From contig CABHOK010000007.1 of assembly GCA_902168205.1 (NCBI GenBank), positions 248,001 to 312,000 of the forward strand: a stretch of DNA of 64,000 nt, given 5' to 3'. This document shows, piece after piece, positions 16,641-25,700 of the stretch (its first letter is position 1; each line of letters begins with the position of its first letter). Made by a program: the position numbers and the translations under genes. The notes beneath the pieces are model-generated. The model ran no database searches. It saw only the letters and a program-made list of their open reading frames with translations, and was not told where the DNA came from. Origin of the DNA: an uncultured Chitinophaga sp. Lineage in GTDB: Bacteria; Bacteroidota; Bacteroidia; Cytophagales; Cyclobacteriaceae.

Positions 16641-17210
16641 CTAAACCCTGCGTAATTGATAAAGTGTGTATGTGAGCTGGAGCGATTGGAAAATCTCAAA
16701 TCCGAATTTTTTATAAAACGGCAGATTTTTCTCCATAGAGGTTTCGAGATATATGGGTCTTTTTTTCCTTTCGCATTCATTAATCACTTCCTGAATAAAA
16801 GCACTTCCAATGCCTTTGCCATGAAGCTTAGGATTCACTCCGATAAACCATAAGTATGCTATCGGTTCTTTGGGATGGTTCGACTTGATCATTGCCTCAC
16901 GCTTCAATACAGCGCTGACGCGATCAAGACCAATAACTGATAACGCTAGTTTTAAGTCCCAAAGAAGAGTGCGGAATGAAGAACGTTTCTTATCGGGGAA
17001 TAGAATCAGAGCACACGCTTGTTGATCATCAGATATCCATACTTCACCGAATTCGTTGCACACGTTGAAAGAATAATCCATGAGATTTCTTATTCGATCA
17101 ACTCTCTTCAGATCTTGCTTAACTACATAATTGACGCTTTTGTTGTCATCGAAGGATCTGGTGAGAATATCCAGAATGATGGCTTTGTCAGAAATATCGG
17201 CTTTCCTCAT
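16641..17210 (-). CDS. GNAT-family N-acetyltransferase
   Basis: This 189-residue protein starts at the ATG at 17210 (MRKADISDK), which begins at the first strand of the fold. The acetyl-CoA binding loop is LHGKGIGSAFIQEVI (a Q/R-x2-G-x-G/A type motif), followed by PIYLETSMEKNLPFYKKFGF, the usual motif B. The preceding beta-4 strand IAYLWFIGVNPK also fits. The substrate cannot be read. It lies 29 bases after the XRE regulator gene in the same orientation. Confidence 0.75.
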   Translation of the reverse strand: MRKADISDKAIILDILTRSFDDNKSVNYVVKQDLKRVDRIRNLMDYSFNVCNEFGEVWISDDQQACALILFPDKKRSSFRTLLWDLKLALSVIGLDRVSAVLKREAMIKSNHPKEPIAYLWFIGVNPKLHGKGIGSAFIQEVINECERKKRPIYLETSMEKNLPFYKKFGFEIFQSLQLTYTLYQLRRV

Positions 17211-17239
17211 GCACAACAAACCTAAATACAAATTCCCGA

Positions 17240-17488
17240 TTACAGATCTCTCTTCACCTTGTACTTAAATTCCAGGAGCTTCGATGGCTCCTCGCCTAAC
17301 CCTTCAGCCAATATCCTTAATGTATTGAGTGTCGGACTCCGTTCGCCTCTCTCAAATCTTCCGATCTGACTAGTTGGGATCACGCATTTATATGACAACT
17401 CCTCCTGTGAAAGGCTTTTCGCCAATCTCAATCTCTTCAGATGCTTTCCAAACGCTTTAACATAACCTAAATCTCGGTTGTGACCCAT
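17240..17488 (-). CDS. XRE-family helix-turn-helix regulator
   Basis: This 82-residue protein is made up almost wholly of a Cro/C1-type helix-turn-helix: LKRLRLAKSLSQEELSYKCVIPTSQIGRFERGERSPTLNTL (residues about 18-58), with a short basic tail. Proteins of this size are usually local repressors. It is divergent from the LexA-like gene across a 178-base gap that has an 18-base palindrome at 17525-17542, its likely operator. It is first in a probable operon with the acetyltransferase. Confidence 0.8.
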   Translation of the reverse strand: MGHNRDLGYVKAFGKHLKRLRLAKSLSQEELSYKCVIPTSQIGRFERGERSPTLNTLRILAEGLGEEPSKLLEFKYKVKRDL

Positions 17489-17524
17489 TTCATAGCGAAT
17501 GTGCTGAAACAGGGCTTTTTATGT

Positions 17525-17542
17525 TAGAGCCAATTGGCTCTA
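17525..17542. promoter_or_regulatory. Perfect 18-bp palindrome between XRE and LexA-like genes
   Basis: TAGAGCCAATTGGCTCTA is a perfect inverted repeat in the 178-base divergent gap. It lies 37 bases before the XRE start codon and 125 before the LexA-like start. This position and symmetry suit an operator for the XRE dimer, perhaps controlling both directions. Binding is inferred. Confidence 0.55.
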
Positions 17543-17610
17543 TTTTGGACAGATCGCCAATTTAATTAGTTGGTTGACAGGATATTAGGCACGAATTGCA
17601 ACAAAACAAC

Positions 17611-17622
17611 AGTTCGGGAACT
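17611..17622. promoter_or_regulatory. Candidate LexA-like operator
   Basis: AGTTCGGGAACT has 5-base inverted arms (AGTTC/GAACT) around two bases. It lies 45 bases before the start codon of the LexA-like gene, where it would overlap the promoter. I infer autoregulation of the CBASS operon; no second copy was found to support a consensus. Confidence 0.35.
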
Positions 17623-17666
17623 ATTGCTCCCTGTCTGCCGTTATACACTATTAAACACATCGTATA

Positions 17667-18293
17667 ATGAGCGAAAATCAACTATCAATTAAGGCGAGAG
17701 AGGCCCTGCGCCATATTAGAAACTCAGTCATGCATACTGGAAAGGTGCTGTCTGTCCGGGATCTGATGGGATTGATGGACTATAAGTCACCACGCTCAGC
17801 GCTTTTGCTAATGCAGGAGCTTGAACATGGAGGATTTTTACGGAAACGGTTAGACGGAAGCTATTCAATGCTGAAAGACATAAGTAATAGTAAAGAAAGT
17901 GCACAGACGGTAAACGTGCCCCTAGTTGGAGCGGTAACATGCGGTGCGCCTATTCTAGCTCAAGAAAATATTGAGGCTATGATTCCAGTGTCAACGGCAT
18001 TGGCTAAACCAGGAAGTAAATACTTCATGCTTCGAGCAAAAGGCGACTCAATGAATGAAGCTGGAATCAATGACAGGGATTTTATATTAATCCGTCAACA
18101 GAATACGGCAGAAAATGGACAAGCAGTAGTCGCCCTTATCGATGATGAAGCTACGGTAAAAGAGTTTAACCGAAATGGAAGTTTTGTGACACTAAGCCCA
18201 AGATCAAGTAACAAAAAACATCAGCCGATTATTGTCACTGATGAGCTTAGAGTCCAAGGGATAGTTATCGCAACCATACCGCTACCGGAGTAA
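17667..18293 (+). CDS. LexA-like self-cleaving repressor heading the CBASS operon
   Basis: This 208-residue protein has a winged-helix-type N-terminus (residues 1-75, REALRHIRNSVMHTGKVLSVRDL). The S24 peptidase domain has the nucleophile Ser128 in AKGDSMNEAG and the general base Lys165 in DEATVKEF. The cleavage site is Cys92-Gly93 in VTCGAP, where LexA has Ala-Gly. Such proteins cut themselves on DNA damage and release their operons. It is first in a five-gene run, with a 25-base gap to the CD-NTase, so it probably ties the defence genes to DNA damage or phage takeover. The chemistry is family knowledge; its coupling here is inferred. Confidence 0.85.
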   Translation: MSENQLSIKAREALRHIRNSVMHTGKVLSVRDLMGLMDYKSPRSALLLMQELEHGGFLRKRLDGSYSMLKDISNSKESAQTVNVPLVGAVTCGAPILAQENIEAMIPVSTALAKPGSKYFMLRAKGDSMNEAGINDRDFILIRQQNTAENGQAVVALIDDEATVKEFNRNGSFVTLSPRSSNKKHQPIIVTDELRVQGIVIATIPLPE

Positions 18294-18318
18294 TGAGCAA
18301 CCACTAATATTAAAATAT

Positions 18319-19293
18319 ATGACACTTTTACAATCTATTGACGAGTTCCTTGAGAACATTACCGTCACCGACAGACAAGAGGAAAGTATAAAATCTTCTC
18401 TTTCAAACTTGAACGATCATTTACTTGACAAAGAAAATGATTTACACGTTCTCAGAACGTTTACGAATGGGTCTTACGAAAGAGACACCAACATCCGGCC
18501 ACTAAAAGATATTGACCTGTTTGCCGTCCTTGATTTTGAGAAATGGAAAGACAAAAATGGGAACCTGCCGACACCGCAGTCTGTATTAACGAAACTAAAA
18601 AATTATCTTAATGGATTGGATGACTATAAAGATAAGGTAAGACAAGATCGACCATGTGTAACAATCGAATTGAGCGATAAGGATTTTGATGTCTTACCAA
18701 GTTTTCCGCAAACCACGGGAGGCTACTTGATTCCAAATCACGATCTCTCAGTATGGACCTACTCGTATCCCGAGGAATTAACGAAAAATTTGAACAGCAT
18801 TAACAAAACAAGGAATTACAAAGTTAAGCCAACAATCAAGGCGTTAAAAAACTGGAACAGAGAAAATTTAAAATACATTCCGTCTTACCATATTGAAGAG
18901 GTAGCCATTAGTATTTTCCAGGTCAATAGCTTTACAAACTTTGAAGAAGCTATCAGGATATGGTATACCAACGCAGAGAATCACCTTGACCCTGGAAAGT
19001 TTGATTCATACAACGATTTCGAGACTGCTATCAAAAAAGTCAGAAAAGTAAAAGACAAACTGAAAGACGCAAAGGAATATCTTGACGATGATAAAGAGAC
19101 AAAGGCAAAACAAATCTGGAAGGATATTTTTGGCAAGGAATTTCCAGCCGTTGAAGAAGACGTAGAAGAGGCGAAGGCATTCTCAAAATCGCTCTCAGCC
19201 GGCACACTTAAGATTTCAAGCGCTGGCGCGTTATCGACATCCTCCGGCTACTCAGTTTCAGCGTCAAAAGGTTACTATGGCGATATATTATAA
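18319..19293 (+). CDS. CBASS CD-NTase (SMODS-type nucleotide cyclase)
   Basis: This 324-residue protein has the catalytic signature G51-S52 in FTNGSYERDTNIRPLKDIDLF, with D64 and D66 as the metal-binding pair and D124 in SDKDFDVLPSF as the third carboxylate. All key residues are present. Helical C-terminal parts follow (about 170-300), then a Ser-rich tail ending in GYSVSASKGYYGDIL. In type II CBASS, conjugation of the enzyme's C-terminus by an E2-like protein primes cyclase activity, so the Gly/Ser tail is notable. It overlaps the E2-like gene by 17 bases. The nucleotide product cannot be told from sequence. Confidence 0.85.
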   Translation: MTLLQSIDEFLENITVTDRQEESIKSSLSNLNDHLLDKENDLHVLRTFTNGSYERDTNIRPLKDIDLFAVLDFEKWKDKNGNLPTPQSVLTKLKNYLNGLDDYKDKVRQDRPCVTIELSDKDFDVLPSFPQTTGGYLIPNHDLSVWTYSYPEELTKNLNSINKTRNYKVKPTIKALKNWNRENLKYIPSYHIEEVAISIFQVNSFTNFEEAIRIWYTNAENHLDPGKFDSYNDFETAIKKVRKVKDKLKDAKEYLDDDKETKAKQIWKDIFGKEFPAVEEDVEEAKAFSKSLSAGTLKISSAGALSTSSGYSVSASKGYYGDIL

Positions 19294-19699
19294 ACCATAC
19301 AACTCCTTCATTCAAATAGCAGCAATGAAGTCACGGTTTCCTCAGTTTCGTGTGAAGCAGAAAGGAAACCTCGATATCCTTTTTACTGGAGAGTTGAAAG
19401 TCAAAGATGCTTATCCTTCATATACCATCTCCGTACATTATAGAGGTGACACGTACCCCTCTGTTAAAATTACTAAACCATCATTGGTTGATGATCCGCC
19501 ACATTTCTACAAAATGTTGGGCGAGCCGTGTCTCTATAAGCCAAAGAATTATCATTGGGACAAAAGGAAATTAGTTGCTACCGATATTGTCCCCTGGACA
19601 GCGGGATGGATCTATTTTTATGAAACCTGGCTCCGGACCGATAAATGGCTGGGCCCAGAAGCAGAGCATGACGAGCCTCAAAAAGAAAACCCCATTTAG
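19277..19699 (+). CDS. E2-like conjugating protein of type II-short CBASS
   Basis: This 140-residue protein has a short E2 fold: YTISVHYRGDTYPSVKI strands, then GEPCLYKPKNYHW with the candidate active Cys85, and the tail helix WTAGWIYFYETWLRTDKWLGPEAEH typical of prokaryotic E2 proteins. No E1 domain or Jab peptidase is present in the operon, so this is the short form (E2 only). In related systems the E2 joins the C-terminus of the CD-NTase to target proteins and so primes signalling. The start overlaps the CD-NTase gene by 17 bases. Confidence 0.8.
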   Translation: MAIYYKPYNSFIQIAAMKSRFPQFRVKQKGNLDILFTGELKVKDAYPSYTISVHYRGDTYPSVKITKPSLVDDPPHFYKMLGEPCLYKPKNYHWDKRKLVATDIVPWTAGWIYFYETWLRTDKWLGPEAEHDEPQKENPI

Positions 19700-19700
19700 A

Positions 19701-20480
19701 ATGATTAAACGAATTGTACCACACGAAGTATCTTTCAATCAGGTTGAACGAATAGGTTCTATCAATAACTACATTTTAATTGCGTCCACGGCAATTGTTG
19801 CCTCAACCATATTTTTTGAAGAGGCAATAAAGACCTCACGACAGTTGAATGATGGTTTGAACGCATTTAACTCACTGCTAATCGTCATGTATATCATCTT
19901 GGAAATCATTGGTTCGTTTCTGCTGCACAGAGCCGAGGCAAAAAGGCGACTTGATTTCATTGACAATTCGTTTGACACAAGCTATTCTGGAACGAAATCG
20001 GAGAATTATTTCACCAACGGAAATCTTTCACCTAATTTCTACAAGATGGCAGTTAATTGTTTTGAAAACACTTTCTTCACCTCAAACATAAGCAGGCGCA
20101 TGCTATTCCCATTATTCGTCAAAAATTTAATCATAATCGCAATCTTCGTCATGGCTGCAGCACTCGGGGAAAAACGAATCGTGGTTAACCTACTGCAAAT
20201 GGCATTGCCGATCCTGCTATTACAGCAACTTGTAAAGTTGTCACTTTATGTGTACAGCACCGAGCTTCAGTTGGCCAACTTCAAGGAACTATTTAATGAT
20301 TTGAAAAGTGAAAGTCATGAAAAGCGAATACCTGAAATGCTTAGAAATGTAATTTACTATGAAAGCAACATTAGCTGGGCTTCTATTCTCCTTTCAAAAA
20401 ATCTATTTAAGAAACTAAATCCAGACCTGTCGCAAGAGTGGAGTCGATTGAAGGATGAATATAAAATTCCAAAGATTTAA
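19701..20480 (+). CDS. S-4TM pore-forming effector of CBASS
   Basis: This 259-residue protein starts at the ATG at 19701, one base after the E2 stop. An in-frame upstream extension would only overlap the E2 gene. Four membrane helices are clear: about 22-42 (YILIASTAIVASTIFFEEAI), 55-77, 140-162 (LFVKNLIIIAIFVMAAAL) and 165-190. The cytoplasmic C-terminus is helical. The layout fits the SMODS-associated 4TM family. Once the cyclic nucleotide binds, such effectors are thought to breach the inner membrane and stop phage growth by killing the cell. Ligand and pore function are inferred from the family. Confidence 0.75.
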   Translation: MIKRIVPHEVSFNQVERIGSINNYILIASTAIVASTIFFEEAIKTSRQLNDGLNAFNSLLIVMYIILEIIGSFLLHRAEAKRRLDFIDNSFDTSYSGTKSENYFTNGNLSPNFYKMAVNCFENTFFTSNISRRMLFPLFVKNLIIIAIFVMAAALGEKRIVVNLLQMALPILLLQQLVKLSLYVYSTELQLANFKELFNDLKSESHEKRIPEMLRNVIYYESNISWASILLSKNLFKKLNPDLSQEWSRLKDEYKIPKI

Positions 20481-20491
20481 TTTACAGATCG

Positions 20492-21295
20492 ATGGATGTT
20501 GGCATAAATAACTATTTGAAAAGAATTGCGTCTGAGCTTCTGATCAAAGGTAATAGCATTCCCGGCATCAACATTGCAAGATCAATAGAGGTCCTTCAAA
20601 AAAATCTGATTGAGCATTTCCCAGGCGAATTAAGCTACGTCAAGGTGTTTGGTTCCTATGCGAGGGGAACTATGCTCCCGAGAGAATTTGATCAAAACTC
20701 CGACATTGACATATTGATTGGTTTCAATACAACGAGTTCAAAGCTGAGGCCGGAATCCTACAGAGAGCGCTTAAAGAAATTTGCTTTCAAGCATTATCCC
20801 AATGCCAAAGTGACAAAAGATCATCCATCAATCGTAATCGAACTTAATCATGTTAACTTCGATTTAGTTCCAAGTATTTTCGACAAAGGAATCATCTGGG
20901 ACAGTATTGAGATTCCTGACAAAGATGGAGGATGGATGGAAACCGACCCGGAAAAGTTCAGCAAAAAATTAACTGATGCAAACACCAGTTACAACTCAGT
21001 CGTAAAGCCAATCGTGAGACTTCTAAAGGCGTGGAACGCACATCAAGGATATCCATACTATTCGTATGATCTTGAATCTGCAATAGTTGATATGAGCTTT
21101 AGCTCTGACACGTACTCAAGCGGTTTCTTTTATGCAATCGCTGAATTACCGACTTACTCGTTACCAAACGTTTCATCAAAGAAGGTCGATGTACTGCGTA
21201 ACCATGTTACTTGGATAAAAGAGTATTTGTCGCGAAATGAACTGTCAAAAGCAAAAGAGGTAGTGAGACGAATCATTCCAGTTAAAATTAATTAA
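20492..21295 (+). CDS. Second nucleotidyltransferase of the CBASS operon
   Basis: This 267-residue protein is distinct from the CD-NTase. It has VFGSYARGTMLPREFDQNSD with G54-S55, then D71 and D73 (SDIDILIGF) and a third Asp at 124 (VNFDLVPSIF). The active-site residues are all intact, so it should transfer nucleotides. The C-terminus lacks the Gly/Ser tail of the first enzyme. It lies 11 bases after the effector gene and ends the operon. It might make a second signal, tune the first enzyme, or modify RNA. Second transferases in short type II operons are known from genome surveys; their role is not established. Confidence 0.8.
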   Translation: MDVGINNYLKRIASELLIKGNSIPGINIARSIEVLQKNLIEHFPGELSYVKVFGSYARGTMLPREFDQNSDIDILIGFNTTSSKLRPESYRERLKKFAFKHYPNAKVTKDHPSIVIELNHVNFDLVPSIFDKGIIWDSIEIPDKDGGWMETDPEKFSKKLTDANTSYNSVVKPIVRLLKAWNAHQGYPYYSYDLESAIVDMSFSSDTYSSGFFYAIAELPTYSLPNVSSKKVDVLRNHVTWIKEYLSRNELSKAKEVVRRIIPVKIN

Positions 21296-21339
21296 GCAAC
21301 AATCGAGATCATTTTAAAGTAAGCGTTGATGATCTCACT

Positions 21340-21502
21340 CACTCTGCCTACCTTTGTTCCAGTAACAAACACGACAACATTTTCTTCAGGGATGTTTAGA
21401 GATGTTAAGTGATGCTTCGGTAATTTTTGTTACCATTTTGTTACTCAAAGGGTGCAACGCCCTGGCTATCAATAAAGGACATATTTTGTATCGGTAAATA
21501 GT
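21340..21502 (+). repeat. Element end A: arm sites plus recombination core
   Basis: GGGATGTTTAGAGATGTT begins near 21389. A pair of TTGTTAC sites follows at 21427-21433 and 21438-21444 (11 bases apart), then the core ATTTTGTATCGGTAAATAGT at 21483-21502. The same order recurs at 29.7-29.9 and 35.4-35.6 kb. I read this as the right end of the conjugative element. The match is seen directly; the recombinase role is inferred, as no integrase gene lies in the window. Confidence 0.6.
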
Positions 21503-21599
21503 CGCTTCAACTAATTGATAATCAGCTAATTAAAAATTCAGAACAGAATGTGAAGTAAAATTCAATTATCTGACTTTCAGGTTATTAGCGAAATCGCTC

Positions 21600-21690
21600 C
21601 TCAATTCCGGTGCATTTTTGTTGCTAGTTTGTTGCTCAAACCCAAACATCCCTAAATAAGCAACAAAAGTTTTTAGGTTCATTTAGGTGT
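21600..21690. repeat. Inverted arm-type boxes, candidate left end of the next element
   Basis: Two TTGTTGC sites (21618-21624 and 21629-21635) are followed by AAACATCCCTAAA (21644-21656), the reverse complement of the TTTAGGGATGTTT box seen in end C. An inverted TTGTTGC (GCAACAA, 21660-21666) comes next. The mirrored box suggests the left end of an element running from here to end B. The remainder of the 446-base gap 21296-21741 holds no gene that I can see. Confidence 0.45.
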
Positions 21691-21741
21691 TCAATTACCC
21701 AAATGTCGTAACTTAATACGTCAAATGACGTATCTATTTTT

Positions 21742-22164
21742 ATGATAAAATTTCTGGAACATCTAGGTGAAGCCGGCTTAGGGGAAGTTGATTCAAGGCA
21801 AGGGTTGTGGCATGCAATCCGTCAGCGGCCGTTAAAGAAAAGACATGTAATTTTCATTTCATTTAAACTTGGCCTACCGCAAAAAGATACTGCAGAATTA
21901 ATCGGAGTTTCAGTAAGAACTTTTCAGAGACAAAAGAGAACGGCTAATATTACCAACGCAGCTTCTGAGAATGTGATTAAACTCGCAGAACTGTACGAAG
22001 TTGGGCTAACGACATTTGATAACGATGAAGAATCATTTCATGCTTGGTTAAATGCGTCTGTACCCGCACTGAACAACGAAAGACCAATTGACCTTCTATC
22101 CTCCGCTCTTGGGATAGACCTTGTTAAAGATGAGCTTCTTAGAATTGAATACGGTATTTACTGA
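21742..22164 (+). CDS. Xre/ParS-type antitoxin (DUF2384 C-terminus)
   Basis: This 140-residue protein has an Xre-like helix-turn-helix around LGLPQKDTAELIGVSVRTFQRQKR (residues 35-60). The C-terminal DUF2384/MbcA-ParS domain (FHAWLNASVPALNNERPIDLL, then ALGIDLVKDELLRIEYGIY) is the part that holds the toxin. Its stop and the start of the RES gene share one base (TGATG), the tight coupling expected of a toxin-antitoxin pair. It should bind its own promoter just after the element end. Confidence 0.85.
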   Translation: MIKFLEHLGEAGLGEVDSRQGLWHAIRQRPLKKRHVIFISFKLGLPQKDTAELIGVSVRTFQRQKRTANITNAASENVIKLAELYEVGLTTFDNDEESFHAWLNASVPALNNERPIDLLSSALGIDLVKDELLRIEYGIY

Positions 22165-22616
22165 TGCTTGTATATCGGATTCAAAAAGCCAAGTATGCTG
22201 CTGATATAAGTGGCTTCGGATCAACACTTGTCGCAGGACGTTGGCACTTAGCTGGTAAAAGTCCAATTCTATATACATCAAGTAATATTTCGTTGGCAAT
22301 TTTAGAATATGTGGTCCACTTAACCTCATCTGTTAAACCGCCTGAATTGTTACAATTAACGCTGGAAATTCCTGACCCTTCCATTGTGACGATAGATCAT
22401 GCTAATCTTCCTGATAATTGGAATGCGAAAGGATACTTCGACAACGTACAGCGGTGGGGAACAGAATGGCTGCAAAGCCTGGCATCATTGGCAATTATGA
22501 TTCCCTCTGTAACTTCTCCCGACAATAATATCTTAGTCAATCCACGTCACCCTGACTTCGGATCTGTAAATATAATTGACAGTAGGCCGATTACTTTGGA
22601 CGATAGGTTGATATAA
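22164..22616 (+). CDS. RES-domain toxin
   Basis: This 150-residue protein is a complete RES domain: an N-terminal VYRIQKAKYAAD strand with Arg5, then GRWHLAGKSPILYTSSNISLAILEYVVH with the conserved Arg, Tyr and Glu, and an IPSVTSPDNNILVNPRHPDF end with the conserved Ser and NP/HP residues. RES toxins remove NAD+ and stop growth. The start at 22164 overlaps the antitoxin stop by one base. It is the first cargo pair after the element end, and may stabilise the element or act against phage. Confidence 0.85.
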   Translation: MLVYRIQKAKYAADISGFGSTLVAGRWHLAGKSPILYTSSNISLAILEYVVHLTSSVKPPELLQLTLEIPDPSIVTIDHANLPDNWNAKGYFDNVQRWGTEWLQSLASLAIMIPSVTSPDNNILVNPRHPDFGSVNIIDSRPITLDDRLI

Positions 22617-22700
22617 CTAAACGCGTTCTCATGAAGAAACCTTCATTAAAAAAAAATGCTGCTCAGTTCTCCTTTCGGCAACATATTGTAAAGCCTGCTA

Positions 22701-25700
22701 ATGCCTTTTCACCAATCCCCAGCCGACTCTCCGAATGTAACACTCAACTTAATGAATGAAGAAGAAATAAGGAGCAAAATACTCTTACCGTTTTTAAAAG
22801 ATTTGGGTTTCGAACTCACCGATATTTCTTTAGAAACAAGGTTTACAATTCGACTTGGAAAGTCTAAGCATAAGGTTGGGCGATCAGATATTTTATGCAA
22901 GCGCGATGGTAGAAATTTGTTCGTCATCGAATTAAAAAATGATTCGGTCACCATTAACCAGCGTGATATTGACCAAGGAATTTCGTATGCGCGGCTATTG
23001 CCTGATAACATAGCTCCGTTTACGATCGTCAGCAACGGAGTAACGATCCGAATTTTTGATTCCATCTCGCGTGAAGAATTAACCAATAGTAAAATTTCAG
23101 AACGATCTGAATACTGGAAAAGTGGATTCACATTATCGTCTGAAATCGATCTGAAAATAAGATACGAGGCTCTTACAAACTTCGTATCATTCTCCCTGGA
23201 AAACTTAAAAGTATTCTGTGAACATCAGGTTAGTGACAGAATGGGAACTATCATTGGCAACATTGATAATCCTTATGCTAAGTTTGTTAAAGAACTGTAC
23301 GTTGAACGAGTAAGCCTTCAAAAAGAGTTCAACAATTTCGTGCAATCCGATTGTAAAGTTTTTGGGATAGTCGGTGAAGCTGGTGTTGGCAAAACCAGTG
23401 TCATGTGTTCATTGGCGCTGCAAAAAGTTGAAAAAGGATTTGTCTTCTTTTATAACGCACCGATCATCAATAAATCTCCTATTGAACTTATTGCACAGGA
23501 TCTGAACCTTGCGTTTTCAAGCAAAAGCGAAAGCGATACAATCTTAAAGAAACTTGATGCGTTGGGGAGACATCTAAACAAGGATATCATCATTTTCATT
23601 GATGCGATAGACGAAAACAGAGACACACATTTGGAACTTGACCTGAGTGAAATAGCGCTTACCCTGAGAAATCTAAGTCGCATTAAGATGTGCGTCAGTT
23701 GCAAGTCAAGTGTTTGGAATAGTGTAGTAAAGCGAAATAATACTCCAACTCATCTTTATGAGGAGTTGCAAAAATACCACTCTAGCAATCCAAAATTACC
23801 CGGCAATAATCCAGGCTTTCATCTTGAAGACTTCAGCGAAGACGAGGCGCGAAGTATCATTCCACTATACAAAAAGGCTTTCGGATTTAAGGGTGAAATT
23901 TCAGCCCAGCTATTGAAGGAATTAAGAAATGGATTCTTTCTTAGAATCTTTAGTGACGTCTATAGTAATCGTGAAATACCCAGCCAGATTAATGACACAG
24001 AATTGATCAGGAAGTATCTGAAGCAATCGCTTGACAGCACACCGACAGGTTTTGAATCAGGCATCAGAATATTATCCAGAATTGGAGAAATTTTGATTTC
24101 GCATCCGTTCAGCTCGAGTGAAACCTTCCACAAGGAAGGTGTTACTGTTGAGGATATTCTTGAGCATTTGAGTTTTGCGCTGGACGAAAAACTACCCGAA
24201 GATTTATTCTCCCGGACGATACTTATCCGGTCCAGCAAAGATGATAAGGAGACAGTAGCATTTTACTATTCGAAAATCCGAGATTACATCATATGTTATC
24301 ATTCGTTTAAGCTACACAAGTTGACAGATGATCAATTCTATAATCTACTTGACAAATTTTATCTGAATTATATCGGTGAAAGCGCTATCTCATTTTACAC
24401 AGACCATGCAAGTTCGGCCCAGAGACGCATAATTGCGAAGTTTAAAGAAGATAAGGGCTGTGCTTATGCAGCGCTGTACCAATCTTATTTAGACGAACAT
24501 TTCAAAAGGTTCAAGACAAAATTTGACCCAGGGACTGAGGGCGATATTGGAATCTTTCTACCCGTTGATTTACTGAATACAGACGGATATGCGTTATTCG
24601 CTCTTGCTTCAGGATCATCCGATAGAGTCCAACATATCGAGGTGAAAAAGGGATTTATTACCGAGCCTGATGACGATAAGCTTTTTAAAAAGGGAGCGAG
24701 AAGAATATTTGGAAGCAATAAGTCACTATTAGTTGCTGACCAAGGTAAAATTGTTCGTGAGAACGTTTACAAACAGCTAAAAGACATCATTGCAAAGGGA
24801 AAGCTTAATTCGTACAACTCCGACATTCTTCTACTCGAACAGTTGTCAGTGATTCTCTACTATTACAGGACGAAACTCCACTACAAGGATGAACTGAAAG
24901 ATCTTTATTTACCTAGGCTCAACTTACTTTATCCGATTGATTTAAACATACTGAGAGATCAACTTTACAAATTCATTGTTACCGAACATTATCAACGTAA
25001 GCGAAAATTCACAAAAGAGGCAGTCGCACAAAAGGTTGAAGAGGCTGTGCGCGAGGGCCGGGAGGTACCCAAGCTACACATCTCTGGTGACTTCCCTCCT
25101 TTTGAAGAATTATTCAAGATTGTCGAGATACTAATCAACCGTGGCTACACCCTTCTTTCCGAACATCATCTTCCTTGCCCGGACATACCTATACGCGAGG
25201 TACGTACGCATGACGGGGTTAAAAGGCTTGAACCGCACTGGAGTCGGATCTTGCAATTCAGCGAAGGTCAGGCAAAATTGTATATCGAAAGTTTCTTGAA
25301 ACACTTTGATTCTGCATACAGAGATTTTGTGGATTACAATTTCCCAACATTCAGGAACAAGTTTCCATTTTATAACACAATGCCTCATGAATACTTCGTC
25401 TACATGAAAGATTCGGATGTGCTGAAATGGGGACATTTAGGATATCGCCAATCGGAAACGGGGAAAGTTGAAGTCAATTTCAAAGAACTTATATCAAGCG
25501 AGAAAATATTTGAACAAAAGGAGACTGAAATTTTGCATGCATTTTCTCTTGATCACATTCTTCATGTTGATTACTACCATACAATCCCGACCGTAGATAA
25601 ACTCAGAACTTCTGAAGTTGATGACTTCTGCATTCTAAGAAATTGGGTGTATCAATTTTTGAAGGACGATATGAGAGAAATTTTCAAGGCGAACGGTGAG

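Noticed and set aside
16641-17488. XRE plus acetyltransferase as a toxin-antitoxin pair
   Set aside because: The known GNAT toxins pair with a ribbon-helix-helix antitoxin, and the acetyltransferase looks like a common small-molecule enzyme. The divergent LexA-like gene gives a better account of the XRE protein.
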